DNA of 64,000 nt from a bacterium YEK0313 (lineage in GTDB: Bacteria; Pseudomonadota; Alphaproteobacteria; Rhizobiales; Phreatobacteraceae): the NCBI GenBank assembly GCA_000751295.2, contig CCMO02000001.1:5533623-5597622 (forward strand). Reading direction: 5' to 3'. The translations under genes were made by a program, and so were the position numbers. Below, piece by piece: positions 8,163 to 16,222 of this stretch. Every line of letters begins with the position of its first letter. Within the stretch, counting starts at the first letter, position 1. The notes beneath the pieces are model-generated. The model saw only the letters and a program-made list of their open reading frames with translations. It was not told where the DNA came from and did no database searches.

Positions 8163-9602
8163 TCAGACGAGCCGGCGTGCCGGCCGGCGCGACCAGACCC
8201 AGCGGTAATAGCCGGCCTGCATGATCGGCATGGCGGTGAAGGCCGCCGCATAGCCGATCCAGACGCCGGACAGGCCGAGCCGCTGAGCGCCGAAATAGGC
8301 CACCGGCACCTCGATGGCGACGATCGCGGCCATCGCGAGCAGCGTCGGCATCATCACCGTGCCATCGGCGCGCATGATGCCGGTCAGCACCGCCGACCAG
8401 CCGGAAAAGACGAGGCTCCACAGCATGAGGCGCAGGAACCCGGCCGCCTGATCCACCAGCACGGCATCGGTCAGGAAGAGGCCGAGCGCCGACGGCGCGG
8501 CGACGGAGGCGATCGCCACCACGAGGCCGGTGACCGCGAGATTGAGCCATAGGCCGGTCGCCATGACGCGGCCGATCGCCTCGGGCCTGCCGGCGCCGAT
8601 CATGTGGGCGGCCAGCACGGTGGCGGTGATGCCGATCGACATGACCGGAAATTGCACCCAGCTCAGCACCTGATTGGTCGCGCCATAGATGGCCGTGGCG
8701 CCCGCGCCATGGCGATTGACGATGCCGAGCATGGCGATCTCGGCGACCGCCATGGTCGCCATCTGCAGCGCCGTGGGCAGGCCGATCGCCAGGATGCGGC
8801 GGGCGAGGCGCCTGTCGAAACCGAACCGCCACGGCCAACCCGGGGCGAGCGGATGGCCCGTGCTGCGCCAGTGCCAGGCCATCCAGGCGAGGGCTGCAGT
8901 GGCACCGCCCGCCGCCGAGATCGCCGCGCTGGCGACGCCGCACCGCGGCAGCCCGCCCCAGCCGGTGATCAGCGCGGGCGTCGCCGCAAGCGAGACGCAG
9001 CCCGCCACCGCGAAGGCCTTGAGCGGGGTGACCGCATCGCCCACGCCGCGGCTCATCGCCGTTGCCAGCCAGAGGAGGAAGATGGCCGGAGAGCCCGCCA
9101 TCATCATGGCCGCATAGTCCACGGCCGCCGGCAGGATCGCCGGCGGCGTGCCGAGCGCCTGCATCAGCCGTGGCGCCGCGAGCGGGCCGCCAAGGCTCAG
9201 CATGAGGCCGAGCGCCGCCAGCATCGCAACGGCGGTCGCCGCGATGCGCCGCACGCCGGCGCGATCGCCGGCGCCCCAGGCCTGCCCGATCAGGACCGCG
9301 GCACCGCTCGCCAGGCCGATGACCAGCGCCAGGGCGAGGAACAGGAGCGGAAAAAAGGCCGAAACGGCGGCGATGGCATCGACGCCCAGCAGCTGCCCGA
9401 TCCAGATGCCGTCGACCGTGCCGGACGCCGCCTGCAGCGCATTGGTCAGGATCATCGGGGCGAGGATCCCGAGATAGCTCAGCCAGAGCGGACGCGGCAC
9501 GCGGCCGGTAGAGGTGGCAGCCGGCGTCGCGCCGGCGGCCGTCGAAGGCGTCGAAGGCGTCGAAGGCGGAGTGGAGCGGGACGATAGGGGACGGAACGAC
9601 AT
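8163..9602 (-). CDS. MATE-family multidrug/toxin exporter
   Basis: 479 residues from the ATG at 9602. After a Ser/Thr/Pro-rich, low-complexity start of about 35 residues come twelve hydrophobic segments in two similar halves, as in the MATE family (LSYLGILAPMILTNALQ in the first half, LARRILAIGLPTALQMA in the second). MATE proteins export cationic drugs or metabolites in exchange for Na+ or H+ at the inner membrane. The N-terminal STPSTPSTP is encoded by a 9-bp tandem repeat at 9541-9567. The gene is convergent with the ASCH-like gene. No regulator is adjacent. Confidence 0.9.
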   Translation of the reverse strand: MSFRPLSSRSTPPSTPSTPSTAAGATPAATSTGRVPRPLWLSYLGILAPMILTNALQAASGTVDGIWIGQLLGVDAIAAVSAFFPLLFLALALVIGLASGAAVLIGQAWGAGDRAGVRRIAATAVAMLAALGLMLSLGGPLAAPRLMQALGTPPAILPAAVDYAAMMMAGSPAIFLLWLATAMSRGVGDAVTPLKAFAVAGCVSLAATPALITGWGGLPRCGVASAAISAAGGATAALAWMAWHWRSTGHPLAPGWPWRFGFDRRLARRILAIGLPTALQMATMAVAEIAMLGIVNRHGAGATAIYGATNQVLSWVQFPVMSIGITATVLAAHMIGAGRPEAIGRVMATGLWLNLAVTGLVVAIASVAAPSALGLFLTDAVLVDQAAGFLRLMLWSLVFSGWSAVLTGIMRADGTVMMPTLLAMAAIVAIEVPVAYFGAQRLGLSGVWIGYAAAFTAMPIMQAGYYRWVWSRRPARRLV

Positions 9603-9738
9603 GGAACAGATCCGGACGTGAGGAAGGGCGCCGCGCGGCCGAGCCGTCCGGCGGAGCAAGGCTTCGATGCTGGCGGCGATCAGGCCCGCGGGGGCCGTGG
9701 TGCCGGGGCGGCCACGGCGTGGTGGCGGTGGCGGTCGG

Positions 9739-10333
9739 TCACGGCGCCGCCGCCGCCGGCCGGATATCCATGTCGAGCAGGGCCAGGGCGTGATCGCGGA
9801 TATCGGCCGGCCAGCCGGCCATTCGCGCATCGAGGCCCGCCCGGTCGCCGGCGAAAAGCGCGCGGATCGCCTCCTCGTAGCCGGCAAGATCGCCTGCGAC
9901 GACCCGCATGAAACGATAGGTTCGCTCCCGCGCCGCCTTGACGTCGCCCGCGCCCTCGTCGGCGCGACGCGCCTGGTCGACGAGCCGGCGCAGGACCTGG
10001 CTCGCCCCGCCCGGCTGGGCGGCCAGCCAGTCCCAGTGGCGCGGCAGGAGCGTCACCTCGCGCGCGACCACGCCGAGCCGCCTCGCCCGGGCCGGCGCCG
10101 GCCTCCGGCAGTCCCGGCGGATCCTGCGGCGCCAGCCGCGCCGCCACCTCCGCCGCGCTGCCGCGCAGGTCGAAGTCGATGACGGTGCCGCTCGCGTCGT
10201 CGAAGACGACGATCGGCGCTTCACCTCGCGCCTCGGCCGCCTTCACCGCCAACGCGACATCGACAATGCCGCCGCGTGCGAGACGGCGCGAACCGGCGAA
10301 GGCGGTGCAGGACTTGAGAACAGCTCCGGACAT
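9739..10333 (-). pseudogene. DUF2239-family gene broken by a frameshift
   Basis: Two reading frames together make one recognisable DUF2239 protein. The start is an ATG at 10333 with AGGAG upstream: the first frame gives CTAFAGSRRLARG and PIVVFDDASGTVIDFDLRGS. The second frame gives LGVVAREVTLLPRHWDWL and QPGGASQVLRRLVDQARR, continuing to the family's C-terminus. The switch falls in the GC-rich linker near 10083-10100, where intact relatives read roughly GRPRLGVVAREV. One base is missing or extra. It may be a true pseudogene or an assembly error. DUF2239 has no established function. It is divergent from a small GIY-YIG gene. Confidence 0.75.
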
Positions 10334-10356
10334 GGGATCTCCTGTGGCCCAATTTA

Positions 10357-10395
10357 TATCCGGGTTAAATTTGCATTTGTCAATATACCCGGATA
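10357..10395. promoter_or_regulatory. Inverted repeat in the divergent DUF2239/GIY-YIG promoter
   Basis: Perfect 9-bp arms TATCCGGGT (10357-10365) and ACCCGGATA (10387-10395) are separated by 21 bp of AT-rich sequence, in the 91-bp gap between the two divergent starts. The layout suits a regulator binding two half-sites that cover both promoters. I cannot name the regulator. Confidence 0.6.
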
Positions 10396-10424
10396 ATAAT
10401 AGAGCGAGAGACCAGGAGCGCGAG

Positions 10425-10760
10425 ATGAACCAGGAACGGCGCAAGGCGGCCAGCAACGCCTATCGGGAACGCAAGGTTGCGGCCGGCATCTATGCCGTCC
10501 GCTGCGCGGCCTCGGGCGAATGCTGGGTCGGCCAGGCGCCCGACCTGTCGACGATCCAGAACCGCATCTGGTTCACCCTCAGGTTCGGCGGCAACCGCCA
10601 GGCTTCCCTCCAGGAGGCCTGGAACCGGCATGGGGCGGATGCCTTCACCTTCGAGGTCGTCGAGACCATCGAGGAGGAGGACGAGGCGCTGTTCCGTGAC
10701 CGGGTCCTGAAGGAGCGGCGCGCCCATTGGGCGACCGCTCTCGGCGCGAAACCGATCTAG
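10425..10760 (+). CDS. Small GIY-YIG nuclease-family protein
   Basis: 111 residues with AGGAG eight bases before the ATG. The core GIYAVRCAASGECWVGQA is the GIY...YVG signature with tryptophan in place of the second tyrosine. A basic/aromatic helix region (NRIWFTLRFGGNR) and a glutamate in FTFEVVETI fit the rest of the domain. Full-length nucleases carry extra DNA-binding domains; this is only the single domain, so the activity is uncertain. It is divergent from the DUF2239 gene, sharing a promoter with a conspicuous inverted repeat, and its end overlaps the tail of the convergent LysR gene by 4 bp. Confidence 0.8.
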   Translation: MNQERRKAASNAYRERKVAAGIYAVRCAASGECWVGQAPDLSTIQNRIWFTLRFGGNRQASLQEAWNRHGADAFTFEVVETIEEEDEALFRDRVLKERRAHWATALGAKPI

Positions 10761-11668
10761 ACCGCGGGGCCAAGGCCGCCGGCAATGTCGAGAAAGCGCT
10801 GCAGCGTCGGAGAGCGGTCTTCGGAGCGCCAGATGAGCCCGGTCTCGATCAGCGGCGCGCCGCCGGCGAGCGGCAGATAGCGGGCGCCCGCCCTGTTCAG
10901 GTTGGTGAGCGATTGCGGCACCAGCGCCATGCCGAGCCCCGCGGCGACCAGCCCGATGATCGTCTGCATCTGGATCGCCTCCTGGACGACGGTCGGGCGG
11001 AAGCCGTTCTGCACGTAATAGTCGACGATCGTGTCGTGAAAGCCGGGGGCGCTGCGGCGGGGAAACAGGATCAGCGGGGTCGCGACCACGGTCCCCGGGC
11101 CGACCGACCCTTGCGTGAAGCCGGCGCGGCCTTCCTGCACCCAGGCGTCCGGAACCGCGGCGACCAGCGGCTCGCGCATGAGCGGCCGATAGCCGAGCGA
11201 GGGCGGCATGGAGCCTCGCGCCTGCGCGATGATCATGCCGGCATCGATCTCGTCGTTGAGCAGCGCCTCGATCTGGATATCGCTGGTCGCCTCGCGCAGC
11301 GCGACCTTGACGTCCGGCGCCACCCCGCGATAGCGGCTGACGAGGCCGGGCAGCACGCTGTAGTCGGCCGTGCTGACGAAGGCGAGCCGGAGCTGGCCGA
11401 GTTCGCCGAGAGCGAGGCGCCTGGCGATGTCGGGCAGGGCGGCGGCGTCGCCGAGCACCTTGCGCGCTTCGTCGAGCCATTGCCGCCCGACCGGCGTCAG
11501 CGCAACGCTGCGCTTGGTGCGGGCGAGCAGTTGCACGCCGAGCTCGGCCTCCAGATGCTGGATCGCCTGGCTCAGCGGCGGCTGGGTCATGTTGAGCCGT
11601 TCGGCCGCCCGGCCGAAATGCAGCTCTTCGGCAACGGCGACGAACTGGCGGAGCTGGCGCAGATCCAT
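10757..11668 (-). CDS. LysR-family transcriptional regulator
   Basis: 303 residues, the usual LysR length. The N-terminal winged helix is clear (LRQFVAVAEELHFGRAAERL, then MTQPPLSQAIQHLEAELGVQ). It is followed by the periplasmic-binding-protein-like effector domain (RLAFVSTADYSVLPGLV). The subfamily resembles regulators of aromatic or hydroxyacid catabolism, but the effector cannot be named. The gene is divergent from ilvD, with 194 bp between them, so it may control ilvD or simply be adjacent. Confidence 0.93.
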   Translation of the reverse strand: MDLRQLRQFVAVAEELHFGRAAERLNMTQPPLSQAIQHLEAELGVQLLARTKRSVALTPVGRQWLDEARKVLGDAAALPDIARRLALGELGQLRLAFVSTADYSVLPGLVSRYRGVAPDVKVALREATSDIQIEALLNDEIDAGMIIAQARGSMPPSLGYRPLMREPLVAAVPDAWVQEGRAGFTQGSVGPGTVVATPLILFPRRSAPGFHDTIVDYYVQNGFRPTVVQEAIQMQTIIGLVAAGLGMALVPQSLTNLNRAGARYLPLAGGAPLIETGLIWRSEDRSPTLQRFLDIAGGLGPAV

Positions 11669-11675
11669 GGTTTCT

Positions 11676-11734
11676 GGCGAATAGCGAGTGGCGAGTGGCG
11701 AGGAGGGGCAGCCACCGAGCGGGCCCTATTCGCC
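11676..11734. promoter_or_regulatory. Repeat-rich divergent LysR/ilvD promoter segment
   Basis: The segment carries inverted arms GGCGAATAG (11676-11684) and CTATTCGCC (11726-11734), plus direct copies of GCGAGTG between them. It lies immediately upstream of the LysR start. This may be an autoregulatory site or just a local repeat. It is reported for its position; no consensus match is claimed. Confidence 0.35.
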
Positions 11735-11862
11735 ATTCGCCATCAACTTATATCTTGCACGACTTAATAGCTCGGTAAAAGTATATTTCTCATTGGATTA
11801 GAGGCAATCCAAAATGGGCTCAAGCGGCCCTGTCAGGCGCCGCAGCCGGGAGCTTGAGAGAC

Positions 11863-13536
11863 ATGCCGTACAACGAGCGTTCGAAAAACATCACGCAGGG
11901 CATCGCCCGTTCGCCCAACCGGGCGATGTATTACGCGCTCGGTTACGAGAAGGCCGATTTCGACAAGCCGATGATCGGCATCGCCAACGGCCACTCGACC
12001 ATCACGCCCTGCAATGCCGGGCTGCAGCCGCTCGCCGAGGCCGCCATCGCCGCGATCAAGGAGGCGGGCGCCAATCCGCAGGTGTTCGGCACGCCGACCA
12101 TTTCGGACGGCATGTCGATGGGCACCGAAGGCATGAAATATTCGCTCGTCTCGCGCGAGGTCATCGCCGACTGCGTCGAGACCTCCGTGCAGGGCCAGTG
12201 GATGGACGGCGTCCTGGTGCTGGGCGGCTGCGACAAGAACATGCCGGGCGGCATGATGGGCATCGTGCGCGCCAACGCGCCGGCCATTTATGTCTATGGC
12301 GGCACCATCAAGCCGGGTAAGTGGAAGGGCCAGGACCTCTCCATCGTCTCGGCCTTCGAGGCGGTGGGCGCCTTCATGGCCGGCAACATGACCGAGGAGG
12401 ATTTCGAGGGCATCGAGCGCAATGCCTGCCCGACCACCGGCTCCTGCGGCGGCATGTACACGGCCAACACGATGAGCTCCTCGTTCGAGGCGCTCGGCAT
12501 GGCCCTGCTCTATTCCTCGACCATGGCGAGCGTCGACAAGGAGATCATCGACCGCACGGCCGAGGCCGGCCGCGTGTTGGTCGAGGCGGTGAAGAAGGGC
12601 ATCAAGCCGCGCGACATCGTCACCCGCAAGTCGATCGAGAACGCCGTCTCGCTGATCATGGCGACCGGCGGTTCGACCAATGCGGTGCTGCACTACCTGG
12701 CCATCGCCCATGCCGCGGAGGTCGAATGGACGCTCGACGATTTCGAGCGCATCCGCCGCAAGGTCCCGGTGATCTGCGACCTCAAGCCCTCGGGCCGGTT
12801 CATGGCGGTCGACCTGCACCAGGCCGGCGGCGTGCCGCAGGTCCTGAAGATCCTGCTCGAGGCCGGCCACCTGCACGGCGACTGCCTGACCATCACCGGC
12901 CGCACGCTCGCCGAGGAGCTCGCCGAAGTGCCGAGCGAGCCGCGCGCCGACCAGCAGGTCATCCGGCCGATCAGCAAGGCGCTCTATGCCGAGGGCCATC
13001 TCGCCATCCTCAAGGGCAACCTCGCCGAGGACGGCGCGGTCGCCAAGATCACCGGCCTGAAGAGCCCGGTCATCTCCGGCCCTGCGCGGGTCTTCGACGA
13101 CGAGCAATCGGCGCTGGAGGCGATCCTCTCCGACAAGATCAAGGCCGGCGACGTGCTGGTGCTGCGCTATCTCGGGCCCAAGGGCGGACCCGGCATGCCG
13201 GAAATGCTCGCGCCGACCTCGGCCATCATCGGCCGCGGCCTCGGCGACAGTGTCGGCCTCATCACCGACGGCCGCTTCTCCGGCGGCACCTGGGGCATGG
13301 TGGTCGGCCATGTCGCCCCGGAAGCCTATGTCGGCGGCACCATCGCGCTCGTTCAGGAGGGCGATCAGATCACCATCGACGCCCACCGCCACCTCCTGCA
13401 GCTCGACGTGCCGGACGAGGAGATCGCCCGCCGCCGCGCCGCCTGGGTGCAGCCGAAACCGCGCTATACCCGCGGCGTGCTCGGCAAGTTCTCGGTGCTT
13501 TCCCAGCCGGCGAACCGTGGAGCGGTGACCGGCTGA
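11863..13536 (+). CDS. ilvD: Dihydroxy-acid dehydratase
   Basis: 557 residues from the ATG at 11863. It catalyses dehydration of 2,3-dihydroxy-isovalerate and -methylvalerate in valine/isoleucine synthesis. Iron-sulfur ligands are visible in GGCDKNMPGG and NACPTTGSCGGMYTANTMS. Other family signatures are GIANGHSTITPCNAG, ATGGSTNAVLHYLAIAHAA and the C-terminal TDGRFSGGTWGMVVGHVAPE. This length and start (MPYNERSKNITQGIARSPNR) are those of the shorter alphaproteobacterial form rather than the roughly 610-residue enterobacterial one. It stands alone and ends in a strong hairpin. Sugar-acid dehydratases are relatives, but the sequence fits IlvD best. Confidence 0.93.
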   Translation: MPYNERSKNITQGIARSPNRAMYYALGYEKADFDKPMIGIANGHSTITPCNAGLQPLAEAAIAAIKEAGANPQVFGTPTISDGMSMGTEGMKYSLVSREVIADCVETSVQGQWMDGVLVLGGCDKNMPGGMMGIVRANAPAIYVYGGTIKPGKWKGQDLSIVSAFEAVGAFMAGNMTEEDFEGIERNACPTTGSCGGMYTANTMSSSFEALGMALLYSSTMASVDKEIIDRTAEAGRVLVEAVKKGIKPRDIVTRKSIENAVSLIMATGGSTNAVLHYLAIAHAAEVEWTLDDFERIRRKVPVICDLKPSGRFMAVDLHQAGGVPQVLKILLEAGHLHGDCLTITGRTLAEELAEVPSEPRADQQVIRPISKALYAEGHLAILKGNLAEDGAVAKITGLKSPVISGPARVFDDEQSALEAILSDKIKAGDVLVLRYLGPKGGPGMPEMLAPTSAIIGRGLGDSVGLITDGRFSGGTWGMVVGHVAPEAYVGGTIALVQEGDQITIDAHRHLLQLDVPDEEIARRRAAWVQPKPRYTRGVLGKFSVLSQPANRGAVTG

Positions 13537-13969
13537 GACCGATCGAAGCGCTGCGCTTCGCGCCATGACGCTGCCGCTTGCGGCGGGCCGGAACCGGCCC
13601 GCCGCAAGGAACACCGTTTTCCGCGGCCATCTTCGCAACGAAATTCTGCGCCGCCTCAGCATTTAGAAATTTCGCGACACGACGCGCCCGCCGCGATGCC
13701 ATATCGTCGGCACGATCTGGGGCGGGTCGTCTGTATGAACCTGAAAACAATGAGAAATCGGCACCTGCGCGCCGTCTGGGCGCGATCGGCGGGTGCTGAT
13801 GCGCGCCGCAGCAGCCGCCGCGACACGGGCCGCGCCCCGACCCACGGACATCCCCCGATCCCGCAGCTTAGCCAGGACGGAAGGCCTTCCGTGCCGGCGT
13901 TCGGCCTGCCATCTTGATGCAAAGGGACCTGCCGGCGGTCCGCCTAGCAGGGTCGATGAGGAAACCGAC
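13537..13969 (+). other. 433-bp intergenic region between ilvD and the bkd operon
   Basis: Holds the ilvD terminator hairpin (13577-13608). From about 13660 to 13760 the sequence is less GC-rich (for example the palindrome GAAATTTC within atttagaaatttcgcg) and is the likely place for the promoter of the dehydrogenase operon. I see no convincing gene or riboswitch. Confidence 0.5.
13577..13608 (+). terminator. ilvD terminator hairpin
   Basis: Perfect 15-bp arms, CTTGCGGCGGGCCGG and its complement, separated by two bases (so about 13 pairs with a six-base loop), 40 bp after the ilvD stop. Only a short TTTT follows at 13617-13620, so termination may be partial or Rho-assisted. Confidence 0.65.
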
Positions 13970-15202
13970 ATGACCGACGCTGCTCCGCTCAGGTTTCATG
14001 TGCCGGAACCCGAGGTTCGCCCCGGCGGCACGCCCGACTTCTCCAACGTGCGCATTCCCGAGGCCGGCTCGGTCCGCCGCCCCGACATCGACGCCAATCC
14101 CGAGACGATCCGCGACCTTGCCTATTCGATCATCCGGGTGCTGAACCGCGAGGGCGAGGCGGTCGGACCGTGGGCCGGTTCGCTCACCGACGAAGAGCTC
14201 GTCGAAGGCCTCCGCCACATGATGACCCTGCGCGCCTTCGACGCGCGCATGCAGATGGCCCAGCGCCAGGGCAAGACCTCGTTCTACATGCAGCATATGG
14301 GCGAGGAGGCGGTGAGCTGCGCCTTCCGTCGTGCGCTGAAGCCGGGGGACATGAATTTCCCGACCTATCGCCAGGCCGGCCTGCTGATCGCCGACGGCTA
14401 TCCGATGGTCGACATGATGAACCAGATCTATTCCAACGAGAACGACCCGCTCAAAGGGCGCCAGCTGCCGATCATGTACTCCTCCAAGGAGCACGGCTTC
14501 TTCTCGATCTCGGGCAATCTCGCGACCCAGTTCGTCCAGGCGGTCGGCTGGGCCATGGCCTCGGCGATCAAGGGCGACAGCCGCATCGCCGTCGGCTGGG
14601 TCGGCGACGGCTCGACCGCCGAATCCGATTTCCACGCCGCGCTCGTCTTCGCCTCCACCTACCGGGCGCCTGTTGTCCTCAACATCGTCAACAACCAGTG
14701 GGCGATCTCGACCTTCCAGGGCATCGCCCGCGGCGGCTCCGGCACCTTCGCCGCGCGCGGCCTCGGTTTCGGCCTGCCGGCGCTGCGTGTCGACGGCAAC
14801 GACTATCTCGCCGTCCATGCGGTGGCCAAATGGGCGGTCGAGCGGGCGCGCAGCAATCTCGGGCCGACCCTCGTCGAATATGTCACCTACCGGGTCGGCG
14901 CCCATTCGACCTCGGACGATCCCTCCGCCTACCGGCCGAAGACCGAATCCGCGGCCTGGCCGCTCGGCGACCCGGTGATCCGCCTGAAGAACCACCTGAT
15001 CCATCGCGGCCTCTGGTCGGAGGAGCGGCACAAGCAGGCGGAAGCCGAGATCCTCGACACCGTCATCACCGCCCAGAAGGAAGCCGAGCGGCACGGCACG
15101 CTGCATTCCGGCGGCAAGCCTTCCGCGCGCGACATGTTCGAGGGCGTCTATGCGCAGATGCCGCCGCATCTGCGCCGCCAGCGCCAGCAGGCGGGGGTCT
15201 GA
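13970..15202 (+). CDS. bkdA1: Branched-chain 2-oxoacid dehydrogenase E1 alpha
   Basis: 410 residues. This thiamin-diphosphate-dependent decarboxylase subunit acts on the oxoacids of valine, leucine and isoleucine. The ThDP/Mg motif runs from GDGSTAESDFHAALVFASTY to NIVNNQWAIST. Family features include FYMQHMGEEAVSCAFRRAL and the phosphorylation-loop-like AHSTSDDPSAYRP. An N-terminal extension of about 60 residues (VPEPEVRPGGTPDFSNVRIP) is typical of the bacterial BkdA1 type and distinguishes it from pyruvate dehydrogenase E1 alpha. First gene of a four-gene operon with gaps of 2-4 bp, whose order E1a-E1b-E2-E3 matches the Pseudomonas bkd operon. No bkdR regulator is in the window. Confidence 0.93.
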   Translation: MTDAAPLRFHVPEPEVRPGGTPDFSNVRIPEAGSVRRPDIDANPETIRDLAYSIIRVLNREGEAVGPWAGSLTDEELVEGLRHMMTLRAFDARMQMAQRQGKTSFYMQHMGEEAVSCAFRRALKPGDMNFPTYRQAGLLIADGYPMVDMMNQIYSNENDPLKGRQLPIMYSSKEHGFFSISGNLATQFVQAVGWAMASAIKGDSRIAVGWVGDGSTAESDFHAALVFASTYRAPVVLNIVNNQWAISTFQGIARGGSGTFAARGLGFGLPALRVDGNDYLAVHAVAKWAVERARSNLGPTLVEYVTYRVGAHSTSDDPSAYRPKTESAAWPLGDPVIRLKNHLIHRGLWSEERHKQAEAEILDTVITAQKEAERHGTLHSGGKPSARDMFEGVYAQMPPHLRRQRQQAGV

Positions 15203-15206
15203 CGCC

Positions 15207-16220
15207 ATGCCCAGAATGACCATGATCGAGGCGATCCGCGGCGCCATGGACGTCGCCATGGAGCGCGACGACAATGTCGTCGTGTTCGGCGAGGATGTCG
15301 GCTATTTCGGCGGCGTCTTCCGCTGCACCCAGGGCCTCCAGCAGAAGTACGGCAAGAGCCGCTGCTTCGATGCCCCGATCAACGAACTCGGCATCGTCGG
15401 CACCGCCATCGGCATGGCCGCCTATGGCCTCAAGCCCTGCGTCGAGATCCAGTTTGCCGACTACATGTATCCGGCCTACGACCAGATCGTCTCGGAGGCC
15501 GCGCGCCTGCGCTACCGTTCCAACGGCGAGTTCACCTGCCCGATCGTCGTGCGCATGCCGACCGGCGGCGGCATTTTCGGCGGCCAGACCCACAGCCAGA
15601 GCCCGGAAGCGCTGTTCACCCACGTCTCCGGCCTCAAGACGGTCGTGCCGTCCAATCCCTATGACGCCAAGGGCCTCCTGATCGCCGCGATCGAGGACCC
15701 CGATCCGGTCGTCTTCCTGGAGCCCAAGCGGCTCTACAACGGACCCTTCGACGGCCATCACGACCGGCCGGTGACGCCCTGGTCCAGGCATGCGCTCGGC
15801 GAAGTGCCCGAGGGCCATTTCACCGTTCCGCTCGGCAAGGCGGCGATCCGGCGCGAGGGCGCCGCGATCACCATCCTCGCCTATGGCACCATGGTCTATG
15901 TCGCCGAGGCGGCCGCCGCCGAGACCGGCATCGATGCGGAGATCGTCGACCTGCGCACGCTGCTGCCGCTCGATCTCGACACCATCGTCGCCTCGGTGAA
16001 GAAGACCGGTCGCTGCGTCGTGATTCACGAGGCGACGCTCACCTCGGGCTTCGGTGCCGAACTCGCAGCGCTCGTCCAGGAGCATTGCTTCTTCCACCTG
16101 GAAGCGCCGGTGATCCGCGTTGCCGGCTGGGACACGCCCTATCCGCACGCCCAGGAATGGGACTATTTCCCGGGGCCCGCCCGGCTTGGCCGGGCGCTCG
16201 TCGAAGCGATGGAGGCCTGA
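15207..16220 (+). CDS. bkdA2: Branched-chain 2-oxoacid dehydrogenase E1 beta
   Basis: 337 residues. It forms the heterotetramer with E1 alpha and completes the ThDP site. The transketolase pyrimidine-binding domain shows VVVFGEDVGYFGGVFRCTQG, APINELGIVGTAIGMAAYG and RMPTGGGIFGGQTHSQSPE. The C-terminal transketolase domain shows AEIVDLRTLLPLD and VVIHEATLTSGFGAELAA. Starts 4 bp after E1 alpha and ends 2 bp before the GTG of E2, so translation is probably coupled. Confidence 0.93.
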   Translation: MPRMTMIEAIRGAMDVAMERDDNVVVFGEDVGYFGGVFRCTQGLQQKYGKSRCFDAPINELGIVGTAIGMAAYGLKPCVEIQFADYMYPAYDQIVSEAARLRYRSNGEFTCPIVVRMPTGGGIFGGQTHSQSPEALFTHVSGLKTVVPSNPYDAKGLLIAAIEDPDPVVFLEPKRLYNGPFDGHHDRPVTPWSRHALGEVPEGHFTVPLGKAAIRREGAAITILAYGTMVYVAEAAAAETGIDAEIVDLRTLLPLDLDTIVASVKKTGRCVVIHEATLTSGFGAELAALVQEHCFFHLEAPVIRVAGWDTPYPHAQEWDYFPGPARLGRALVEAMEA

Positions 16221-16222
16221 CC

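Noticed and set aside
11833..13662. Long - strand frame opposite ilvD
   Set aside because: Shadow of ilvD; composition is His/Arg/Asp/Gly-rich and there is no known domain.
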